Below the pieces are notes generated by a model. The model saw nothing but the letters and a program-made list of their open reading frames with translations. It made no database searches and was not told where the DNA came from. 16,521 bases of DNA, taken from assembly GCA_021821425.1 (NCBI GenBank), contig JAKACL010000024.1:1-16521 (forward strand), read 5' to 3'. Below are positions 6,785 to 14,125 of this stretch, in pieces. This DNA is from Pseudomonadota bacterium (lineage in GTDB: Bacteria; Pseudomonadota; Gammaproteobacteria; Burkholderiales; Thiobacillaceae). A program made the position numbers and the translations under genes. Positions within the stretch are counted from its first letter, which is position 1; every line of letters begins with the position of its first letter.

Positions 6785-8149
6785 TCAGCCGGGTTGGGCG
6801 GAACGGTCTTCCTTGGCACGATACATCGCCTCGTCCGCCTTCTGCATCAGGGTATCCAGCGACGGCGTGCTGCTGCTGCACGTCGCCACGCCGATGCTGA
6901 TGCTCAGTCGGATGGCGTCGTCGGAGCCGGGTAGGGCGACATCGATTGCGGCGCGCAGGCGGCTCAACAGCGCGTCGAGCGAGGGCCCCGCCGGCGTGTC
7001 CGGCAGCAGCACCACGAATTCGTCGCCGCCTACCCGCGCCAGCAGATCGGATTCGCGGCAGCAGGCGCGCAGCGAGTTGGCGACATAGACCAGCACCGCG
7101 TCGCCGGCGGCATGGCCGTAGGTGTCGTTGATCGACTTGAAGTCGTCGATGTCGATGTTGAGCAGGCTGAGATGGCAGCCGGTACGCCGCGCCAGCGCGA
7201 ACAGGTCCTGGCCGCGCAGGGTGAACTGGTAGCGGTTGGCCAGTCCGGTCAGGTTGTCGTGCAGGGCCATGCTGCGGATGCGCCGGTGCACCGACACCGT
7301 ATAGGTCACCAGCGCGCCCGCCAACCCCGCCAGAACGGCCAGCAGCACCTGGACCCAGGCGCCATGACGCACCACCGGCATCGCCGTCAGGGCCGCCAGC
7401 TGCCAGCGCCCCCCGGGGATCACCACGTCCATCCGCAGCGCATCGGGATCGCGGAACAAGGCCGCATCGCCGAGAAAGACCGCGCCCTGCTCGCCCAGTC
7501 CGTCGCGTCCGCGCAGGGCGTAACGCACGCCGTTTTCTACGCCTTCGCCGATGCCGGCGCGTTCGAAAATGGGTATCGGGTCGATCGCCACCGCGGCCAG
7601 CCCCCAGTACTGCGGCGAACCGTCCGGCCGGGTCAGCAGGATGGGGATGCGGTTGATGATGCCGATGCCGCCCTGCGCCAGCTCGATCGGCCCCGCGGTC
7701 ACCGGGCGTTGCTCGCGCATCAGGCGCAGCACGGCATCGCGCTGCCCGGGCGTATCCAGATAGCGCAGGCCGAGCGCCTTCTCGTTGCCTTCGCGCGGAT
7801 AGATCAGGCGGATCACGTTGCCGGGCGCCAGCGCCACGCTGCGAATGGCCGGCTGCAGGCGAATCAGCGAAGCCGCCACCTGCTTCAGGTCATCCTCCGA
7901 GAAATCGGGCTTGGCCAGCACGAAAGTCGACAGGCCGAGGCTCAGCGACAAGGTGGCGTTGAGTTCCGACTCCAGCCGCGCCCGCACCGTGCCCGCCTCG
8001 GCCTGCAGCACCGCGCGCTCCGCCTGCAGCCGCCGGTCATGCTCCAGCCAGACAAAGCTGTACAGCAACCCCCACACCAGGCAGGTCGCCAGCACGCCCT
8101 CCAGCAGTGGCAGCTCGCGCAGGGTGGCCAGGGGACGTTGGGGTTTCAC
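6785..8149 (-). CDS. Membrane-bound diguanylate cyclase with CHASE-type sensor domain
   Basis: A 454-residue protein with two membrane helices (~15-34 and ~265-286) flanking a ~230-residue periplasmic region. That region resembles a CHASE ligand-binding domain: FSEDDLKQVAASLIRLQPAI, then VALAPGNVIRLIYP, then GPIELAQGGIGIINRIPI. A cytoplasmic GGDEF domain follows (~294-450). The active-site motif VGGDEFVVLLP is intact (374-378). The metal-binding NIDIDDFK (D333) and SINDTYGHAAGD are present, as is an I-site RxxD (R365, D368). It should make cyclic di-GMP from two GTP, with product inhibition, in response to an unknown small ligand. The start is GTG 8149, seven bases after the ettA stop, with no clear Shine-Dalgarno, so coupling to ettA is likely. 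No alternative in-frame start would keep the first helix. Confidence 0.92.
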   Translation of the reverse strand: MKPQRPLATLRELPLLEGVLATCLVWGLLYSFVWLEHDRRLQAERAVLQAEAGTVRARLESELNATLSLSLGLSTFVLAKPDFSEDDLKQVAASLIRLQPAIRSVALAPGNVIRLIYPREGNEKALGLRYLDTPGQRDAVLRLMREQRPVTAGPIELAQGGIGIINRIPILLTRPDGSPQYWGLAAVAIDPIPIFERAGIGEGVENGVRYALRGRDGLGEQGAVFLGDAALFRDPDALRMDVVIPGGRWQLAALTAMPVVRHGAWVQVLLAVLAGLAGALVTYTVSVHRRIRSMALHDNLTGLANRYQFTLRGQDLFALARRTGCHLSLLNIDIDDFKSINDTYGHAAGDAVLVYVANSLRACCRESDLLARVGGDEFVVLLPDTPAGPSLDALLSRLRAAIDVALPGSDDAIRLSISIGVATCSSSTPSLDTLMQKADEAMYRAKEDRSAQPG

Positions 8150-8156
8150 GCGGTGG

Positions 8157-9821
<1,665 letters not shown>

Positions 9822-9848
9822 AAAAAGCTCACCAGGAATCCAGCAAAA

Positions 9849-10109
9849 TCAGGGGGTGGCTGCGCCCGGGCAGGGGTCGAACGCACAGCCGTTGTTCGGG
9901 TTGCGGCTGACATAACTGCCATCCGGACACATTTTGGCATCCATCGTGCACATCAGCGCATCCTCCGCGACCGTCGGCGGGGGCGGGGCTTCCGGCAACA
10001 CCACCTTGCCGGAGCCGGGTTTCCGCACCGGCGTGGACGGATCGCTTCCCGGCACTGCACACGCGACCAGGCTCAGGCTCAGCCCGGCAGCCAGCAGCAG
10101 ACGGATCAC
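9849..10109 (-). CDS. Small cysteine-rich lipoprotein
   Basis: An 86-residue predicted lipoprotein. The signal peptide MIRLLLAAGLSLSLVAC ends in the lipobox LVAC with Cys17, so the mature protein should be lipid-anchored in the envelope. A Pro-rich spacer (~18-47) follows. The C-terminal module (~52-81) has four cysteines, C54, C61, C75 and C80, in MCTMDAKMCPDGSYVSRNP followed by NNGCAFDPCPG. This CPDGSYVxR/C.FxPCP pattern recurs in small proteobacterial envelope proteins of unknown function. The four cysteines probably form two disulfides or bind a metal. The start is GTG 10109, overlapping the thioredoxin stop (GTGA), so the two genes are coupled. A periplasmic thioredoxin directly upstream makes it a possible redox partner, which is inference only. 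Its molecular function is unknown. Confidence 0.85.
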   Translation of the reverse strand: MIRLLLAAGLSLSLVACAVPGSDPSTPVRKPGSGKVVLPEAPPPPTVAEDALMCTMDAKMCPDGSYVSRNPNNGCAFDPCPGAATP

Positions 10110-10600
10110 GTCAGCTCCTTGTCGAGCAGCGCGCGCAGCCGGACGAAGTCGAGTTCGCCCAGCTTCTGCTCGAGGATGCGGCCGTCCTTGCCGATGATGA
10201 AGGTGGTGGGCGTCAGCTGCACGTCGCCGAAAGCGCGCGCGTGCTCGCCGCTGACGTCGAGCGCGACCGGGAACGGCAGCTGCCGCGTCTGCACGAAGCT
10301 TTGCACATAGCTGGGCGGGTCGTAGCTCATCGCCACCGCGATGATTTCGAAGCCGCGGTCCTTGTATTCGCGATAGACCTCGACCATGTCGGGCATTTCC
10401 TTGACGCAGCCGGGGCAGGAAGTGGCCCAGAAATTGACCAGCACGACCTTGCCGCGCAATGCGTCCAGGGTCAGCGTCTTGCCCTCCAGCGTGGTGAAGG
10501 TGGACGGCGGCGCGCCGGGCTTGTCCATCAGGGCATAGGCCAGCGCGCCGACGATGGCGAGCGCGGCAACGGCAATCAGCAGGGGTTTGGCGAGTTTCAT
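10106..10600 (-). CDS. TlpA-family thioredoxin-like protein, membrane-anchored
   Basis: A 164-residue TlpA/AhpC-TSA-type thioredoxin-fold protein. An N-terminal helix (~5-24, KPLLIAVAALAIVGALAYAL) acts as signal anchor or signal peptide. The periplasmic fold carries the redox motif WATSCPGCVKEMP (Cys62, Cys65) and the cis-Pro loop LTPTTFIIGKDG (P131). It probably reduces disulfides in an envelope partner; cytochrome or copper-protein maturation are the usual roles, but none is indicated here. The ATG at 10600 has no Shine-Dalgarno. The bases where one would lie are the end of a pyrimidine-rich heptamer repeat that begins at the yrdA stop, 30 bp upstream. The next gene, a Cys-rich lipoprotein, overlaps its stop by four bases. 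It is a paralogue of the protein at 2644-3177: both share GKVVLVNFWAT-like and RGFEII-like segments. Confidence 0.9.
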   Translation of the reverse strand: MKLAKPLLIAVAALAIVGALAYALMDKPGAPPSTFTTLEGKTLTLDALRGKVVLVNFWATSCPGCVKEMPDMVEVYREYKDRGFEIIAVAMSYDPPSYVQSFVQTRQLPFPVALDVSGEHARAFGDVQLTPTTFIIGKDGRILEQKLGELDFVRLRALLDKELT

Positions 10601-10604
10601 GAGC

Positions 10605-10632
10605 AGGGGCTAGGGGCTAGGGGCTAGGGGCT
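10605..10632. repeat. Four perfect tandem copies of heptamer AGGGGCT
   Basis: AGGGGCT is repeated four times without mismatch at 10605-10632, followed by AG. On the coding strand of the flanking genes it reads TAGCCCC repeated. The first TAG is the stop codon of yrdA, and the array fills the gap to four bases before the thioredoxin ATG at 10600. It therefore occupies the translation initiation region of that gene. Copy-number change would leave both reading frames intact but alter spacing and mRNA structure. Confidence 0.95.
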
Positions 10633-11161
10633 AGTATGACCGGGCCAGGCGCACATAGTGCTCGGCGGAATAGGCGAAGTAGGCGATTTCCTCCGCGGTC
10701 AGCGCGCGAACCGGCTTGGCCGGGCGCCCCAGATACAGGTGACCGGATTCGAGCACACGGCCTTCCGGCACCAACGAGCCGGCGCCGAGCAGCACGTGCT
10801 GCTGCACCACTGCGCCATCGAGGATGATGCTGCCCATGCCGATCAGGCATTCGTCCTCGACGGTGCAGGCGTGCAGGACCACCGCGTGCCCGACGGTGAC
10901 GCGCGCGCCGATGACCAGCGGCCCGCCCCTGGGATGGGCCGGCGTCTTGTGCGACACGTGCAGCACGCTGTTGTCCTGGATGTTGGTCGCCTCGCCAATC
11001 GCGATCGAATTGACGTCGCCGCGGATCACCGCGCCCGGCCACACCGACGCGTCGGCGCCAAGGCTGACTTCGCCGATCACCGTCGCGCGCGGGTGCACCC
11101 AGGCGCCGGCAGCGCATTGCGGATGGATTCCCCGGTACGGGGTGATGGACGCTAAAGCCAT
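10631..11161 (-). CDS. yrdA: Gamma-class carbonic anhydrase-like protein, YrdA family
   Basis: A 176-residue left-handed beta-helix protein with hexapeptide repeats, matching the YrdA/PaaY/CaiE branch of the gamma carbonic anhydrase superfamily. The metal-binding histidines are present: H68 in NSVLHVSH, and H92 and H97 in VTVGHAVVLHACT. H92 and H97 keep the five-residue spacing of the Methanosarcina Cam ligands. Other family blocks are WPGAVIRGDVNSIAIGEATN (41-60), GMGSIILDGAVV, GAGSLVPEG and YLGRPAKPVR, followed by a C-terminal helix. Many YrdA-type proteins show weak or no CO2 hydration, so the activity is unproven. The start is ATG 11161 (MALASITPYRG); the open frame reaching upstream to 12700 is antisense to prlC. 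There is no evident Shine-Dalgarno. A palindromic -10 box is shared with divergent prlC, and yrdA is the first gene of the minus-strand run. Confidence 0.92.
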   Translation of the reverse strand: MALASITPYRGIHPQCAAGAWVHPRATVIGEVSLGADASVWPGAVIRGDVNSIAIGEATNIQDNSVLHVSHKTPAHPRGGPLVIGARVTVGHAVVLHACTVEDECLIGMGSIILDGAVVQQHVLLGAGSLVPEGRVLESGHLYLGRPAKPVRALTAEEIAYFAYSAEHYVRLARSY

Positions 11162-11200
11162 GGTTGTCGAGGGGTTGAAACACAGCAGGGCTGGGCCCAA

Positions 11201-11208
11201 ATTATAAT
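11201..11208. promoter_or_regulatory. Palindromic -10 element shared by divergent yrdA and prlC
   Basis: The eight bases ATTATAAT are a perfect palindrome and give a consensus TATAAT on each strand: 11203-11208 for plus and 11206-11201 for minus. Start sites about seven bases beyond would give a ~52-nt leader for prlC and a ~32-nt leader for yrdA. No good -35 is seen at 16-18 bp on either strand; TTGAAA at 11175-11180 is 22 bp away. It is the only AT-rich stretch in the 105-bp gap. Confidence 0.6.
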
Positions 11209-11266
11209 CGCTGTGCGCGACTGCCATTCCTCCCCCGTTTCTGCGTCTTCTTTTGAAAGAGCTGCC

Positions 11267-13324
11267 ATGCCTAGCCCGATCGACACCAACCCGCTGCTCG
11301 ACTTTTCCGGACTGCCCCGCTTTGCCGAATTCAAGCCCGAATTCGTCACGCCCGCGATCGACCGGCTGCTGGCCGATGCCCGCGCGGCCGTGGCACGCGC
11401 CGAATCCGCCGATACCCCGGCCGAATGGGACGCCTTCGTCGCCCCGCTCGACGACGCCAACGAAAAGCTGGGCCGCGCCTGGGGCCAGGTGTCGCACCTG
11501 CACTCGGTGATGGATTCGCCCGAACTGCGCGAGGTCTACAACGAAAACCTGCCGAAAATCACCGTCTTTTATGCCGAACTGGGACAGAACGAGGCGCTGT
11601 TCGCCAAGTACAAGGCGCTGCAGGCGCGCCCCGATTACGCCGCGCTGTCCGCCCCGCGCAAGAAAATCGTCGAGAACGAACTGCGCGACTTCCGTCTGGG
11701 CGGCGCCGAACTGCCAGCCGACAAGAAGGCCCGCTTCATGCAGGTGCAGGAGGAACTGGCGCAGCTGTCGGCCAAGTTCGAGGAGAACCTGCTCGACGCC
11801 ACCAATGCCTTCGCGCTCTATATCGACGACCCCAGCGAACTCGCCGGTGTGCCCGACGACGTGCAGGCGATGATGAAGGCCGCTGCCGAAGCCGACGGCA
11901 AGACCGGCTTCAAGATCACACTGCACATGCCGTCCTACCTGCCGGTGATGCAGTACGCCGACAACCGCGATCTGCGCGAGCAGATCTACCGCGCCTATGT
12001 CACCCGCGCGTCGGAATTCGGAAAGCCCGAGCTCGACAACACGCCGCTGATCGGCAGCATCCTCCGGCTGCGGCGCGAGGCCGCCGAATTGCTGGGGTTC
12101 AGAAGCTACGCCGAAGTCTCGCTGGCGGCCAAGATGGCCGACACGCCGGCCGAAGTGCTGAAGTTCCTTGATGAGCTCGGTGCCCGCGCGCGCCCCTACG
12201 CGGAAAAGGACTACGCCGAACTCAAGGCCTTTGCCCGCGACGAACTGGGCATGGATGAAGTGCAGGCTTGGGACACGACCTACGTTTCGGAAAAACTGAG
12301 CGTCGCCCGCTACAGTTTCTCCGACCAGGAAGTGAAGCAGTACTTCCCCGAGCCGCGCGTGCTGGCCGGTCTGTTCAAGCTGGTCGAGACGCTCTATGGC
12401 CTGCACGTGCGCGAAGACCAGGCGCCGGTGTGGCACCCGGACGTCAAGTTTTACACGCTGACCGACCACACCGGCCAGCGCGTCGGCCAGTTCTACCTCG
12501 ACCTCTACGCGCGCGCATCCAAACGCGGCGGGGCGTGGATGGACGACGTCATCACCCGCCGCAAGACGGACAACGGCATCCAGACCCCGGTGGCGTATCT
12601 CAACTGCAATTTCTCCGGGCCGGTCGGCGGCAAGCCTGCGCTCTTTACCCACGACGAAGTCATCACGCTGTTCCACGAGGCCGGCCACGGCCTGCACCAC
12701 CTGCTGACGCAGATCGAGGAGCTCGGCGTCTCAGGCATCAACGGCGTCGAGTGGGATGCGGTCGAGCTGCCGAGCCAGTTCATGGAAAACTTCTGCTGGG
12801 AATGGGACGTGCTGAAGCATATGACCGCACACGTGGAGACCGGCGCGCCGCTGCCGCGCGCGCTGTTCGACAGGATGCTGGCGGCGAAGAACTTCCAGTC
12901 CGGCCTGCAGACGCTGCGCCAGATCGAATTCGCCAGCTTCGACATGCACCTGCACGACGACTTCGACCCCAGTGGCCCCCGCAGCGCACAGGACCTGATC
13001 GACGAGATCCGCAGGAACGTCGCGGTCATCATCCCTCCTGCCTGGAACCGCTTCCCCAACAACTTTTCGCACATCTTCGCCGGCGGCTACGCGGCCGGCT
13101 ACTACAGCTACAAGTGGGCGGAAGTGCTCTCCGCCGACGCCTACGCCCTGTTCGAGGACGAAGCGGAAGGCTACGGCGGCGTGCTGAACCCCGAGGTCGG
13201 CCACCGCTTCTGGAGCGAAATCCTCGCCCAGGGCGGCGCCCGGCCGGCGCTCGAGTCGTTCAAGGCCTTCCGCGGCCGCGAACCGACGCTGGACGCGCTG
13301 CTGCGGCACAACGGCATGGCTTAA
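11267..13324 (+). CDS. prlC: Oligopeptidase A (M3 family zinc metallopeptidase)
   Basis: A 685-residue cytoplasmic M3-family oligopeptidase of the PrlC/OpdA type, close to the ~680 residues of the E. coli enzyme. It degrades short peptides, including cleaved signal peptides. The zinc site is complete: HEAGH at 470-474 in ITLFHEAGHGLHHLL, with the third ligand E500 in DAVELPSQFMENFCWE. The conserved substrate-side block HIFAGGYAAGYYSYKWAEVL lies near the C-terminus. The start chosen is ATG 11267 (MPSPIDTNPLLDFSGLPRF), with AAAGAG about five bases upstream. The open frame begins at GTG 11213, but that codon is only five bases from the -10 box and its residues do not look like the family N-terminus. 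yrdA diverges from it, and a DUF4124 protein gene follows 56 bp later. Confidence 0.96.
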   Translation: MPSPIDTNPLLDFSGLPRFAEFKPEFVTPAIDRLLADARAAVARAESADTPAEWDAFVAPLDDANEKLGRAWGQVSHLHSVMDSPELREVYNENLPKITVFYAELGQNEALFAKYKALQARPDYAALSAPRKKIVENELRDFRLGGAELPADKKARFMQVQEELAQLSAKFEENLLDATNAFALYIDDPSELAGVPDDVQAMMKAAAEADGKTGFKITLHMPSYLPVMQYADNRDLREQIYRAYVTRASEFGKPELDNTPLIGSILRLRREAAELLGFRSYAEVSLAAKMADTPAEVLKFLDELGARARPYAEKDYAELKAFARDELGMDEVQAWDTTYVSEKLSVARYSFSDQEVKQYFPEPRVLAGLFKLVETLYGLHVREDQAPVWHPDVKFYTLTDHTGQRVGQFYLDLYARASKRGGAWMDDVITRRKTDNGIQTPVAYLNCNFSGPVGGKPALFTHDEVITLFHEAGHGLHHLLTQIEELGVSGINGVEWDAVELPSQFMENFCWEWDVLKHMTAHVETGAPLPRALFDRMLAAKNFQSGLQTLRQIEFASFDMHLHDDFDPSGPRSAQDLIDEIRRNVAVIIPPAWNRFPNNFSHIFAGGYAAGYYSYKWAEVLSADAYALFEDEAEGYGGVLNPEVGHRFWSEILAQGGARPALESFKAFRGREPTLDALLRHNGMA

Positions 13325-13380
13325 AGTGCGGAGCGGATATGGCCGCTAAGAGTCAGGATCACGTCTTTCGGGAGCACGGC

Positions 13381-13905
13381 ATGAAAACAGGGTTCATCTT
13401 GGCGGCAGTGTGCATGGCCCTGGCAAGCGCGCCGCTGGCCGCAGCCCAGTTGTATCAATGGAAAGATGCGCAAGGCCGTACGGTCTACAGCGACCAGCCG
13501 CCGCCACCCAGTATCCGCAATTCCCAGCAGAAATCGTTCAAGGGCAGCTTCATCGAAGTCGGCGAGTCCTACACGGTCAAAAGTGCGCGCGAGAGAAATC
13601 CGGTCACCCTGTACGCCAGCGCGTGCGGCGCACCCTGCGATCAGGCGCGGCAATTGCTCACCGAGCGCGGCATCCCCTTCAGCAGCAAGGATCCCCAGGC
13701 CAGCCCCGAAGCCCAGGCCGAACTGCAGAAACTCACCGGTCAATTGCGCGTACCGGTACTGGTGGTTGGCAGCGACAAGATCGACGGCTTCGAAACCGGC
13801 CAGTGGCAAGCCATGCTTGACAAGGCGGGCTATCCCAAGACCCCGCTGCCAGGGAGCAAGCCAGCGGCGCCGGCAACAGCGCCGGCTGCGGCCCCTGCCC
13901 CCTGA
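13381..13905 (+). CDS. Secreted DUF4124 protein with glutaredoxin-like domain
   Basis: A 174-residue protein with a signal peptide (~1-22, MKTGFILAAVCMALASAPLA, cleaved near AAA-QLYQW). A DUF4124 domain follows at the mature N-terminus (QLYQWKDAQGRTVYSDQPPP), a motif common in proteobacterial envelope proteins. Residues ~73-150 form a glutaredoxin-like fold (VTLYASACGAPCDQARQLL, then LRVPVLVVGSDKIDGF), with Cys82 and Cys86 separated by three residues (CGAPC) where glutaredoxins have CxxC. The VPVLVVG cis-Pro loop is present. The tail (~155-174) is Ala/Pro-rich. Function is unknown; a role in periplasmic thiol chemistry is inferred from the fold. The start is ATG 13381 with GGGAG six bases upstream. 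It lies 56 bp after prlC and may share its transcript; that gap holds only a 5-bp stem at 13332-13347 without a T-run. Confidence 0.88.
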   Translation: MKTGFILAAVCMALASAPLAAAQLYQWKDAQGRTVYSDQPPPPSIRNSQQKSFKGSFIEVGESYTVKSARERNPVTLYASACGAPCDQARQLLTERGIPFSSKDPQASPEAQAELQKLTGQLRVPVLVVGSDKIDGFETGQWQAMLDKAGYPKTPLPGSKPAAPATAPAAAPAP

Positions 13906-13946
13906 GCGCGCCCCACCCGCGACGCTTATCTCCTCACGCTGTCTCG

Positions 13947-13975
13947 GGGGTCTAGGCCTTTCGTGTCTTGACCCC
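13947..13975 (+). other. Hairpin GGGGTC/GACCCC in the gap before the SulP gene
   Basis: GGGGTC (13947-13952) can pair with GACCCC (13970-13975) around a 17-nt loop. The 3' arm shares its first base with the left half of the palindrome at 13964-13988 and lies inside that palindrome's loop, so the two structures compete if both are transcribed. It could be part of the end of the DUF4124 transcript. No T-run follows, so I do not call it a terminator. Confidence 0.35.
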
Positions 13976-13988
13976 TTCTTCCAAGACA
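13964..13988. promoter_or_regulatory. Perfect inverted repeat over the SulP promoter, possible operator
   Basis: TGTCTTG (13964-13970) and CAAGACA (13982-13988) are perfect inverted copies separated by 11 bases, with half-site centres 18 bp apart. The pair spans the candidate -35 (13968-13973) and ends two bases before the candidate -10 (13991-13996), a typical position for a repressor site. As RNA it would be a 7-bp hairpin followed by ATTTATGTT, so a weak terminator for the upstream gene is the alternative. Confidence 0.5.
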
Positions 13989-13996
13989 TTTATGTT
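13968..13996 (+). promoter_or_regulatory. Candidate sigma70 promoter for the SulP-family gene
   Basis: TTGACC (13968-13973) and TATGTT (13991-13996) are separated by 17 bp and match the consensus hexamers at five and four positions. Transcription would start near 14003, leaving a ~119-nt leader before the GTG at 14122. The leader contains two small hairpins: CCGGG/CCCGG at 13999-14015 and CCCAT/ATGGG at 14021-14037. Confidence 0.5.
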
Positions 13997-14032
13997 GCCC
14001 GGGACTTGTGCCCGGCATTACCCATTCCATTC

Positions 14033-14125
14033 ATGGGGTTACGCATCCGGGCCACACGCCAACCCGTGCGCCCGCGCCAGCCAGGGTGCCGACGAACCAA
14101 GAATACAAAGGGGGAGTTGGAGTGA
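14033..14125 (+). CDS. Possible upstream ORF encoding a basic 30-residue peptide
   Basis: ATG 14033 opens a 30-codon frame (MGLRIRATRQPV then RPRQPGC, ending KNTKGELE). Its TGA at 14123-14125 overlaps the GTG start of the SulP gene in a GTGA junction. The peptide is rich in Arg and Lys (nine of 30). No Shine-Dalgarno precedes the ATG, and the frame is open further upstream by chance, so it may not be translated. If it is, it could couple or gate translation of the transporter. This is listed as a tentative feature only. Confidence 0.25.
   Translation: MGLRIRATRQPVRPRQPGCRRTKNTKGELE
14108..14124 (+). promoter_or_regulatory. Strong ribosome binding site that fixes the SulP GTG start
   Basis: AAGGGGGAG at 14108-14116 lies five bases before GTG 14122. 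It is by far the best Shine-Dalgarno match in the leader. It argues against the longer reading from GTG 14008, which would add 38 Pro/Arg/His-rich residues without a ribosome binding site. Confidence 0.75.

Noticed and set aside
11162..12700. A long minus-strand extension upstream of yrdA, antisense to prlC.
   Set aside because: The yrdA family starts at MALASITPY (11161). The extension has no family similarity and mirrors prlC codons.
13332..13347. A small stem AGCGG/CCGCT after prlC, considered as a terminator.
   Set aside because: It has only five base pairs and no T-run; it does not separate prlC from the next gene convincingly.
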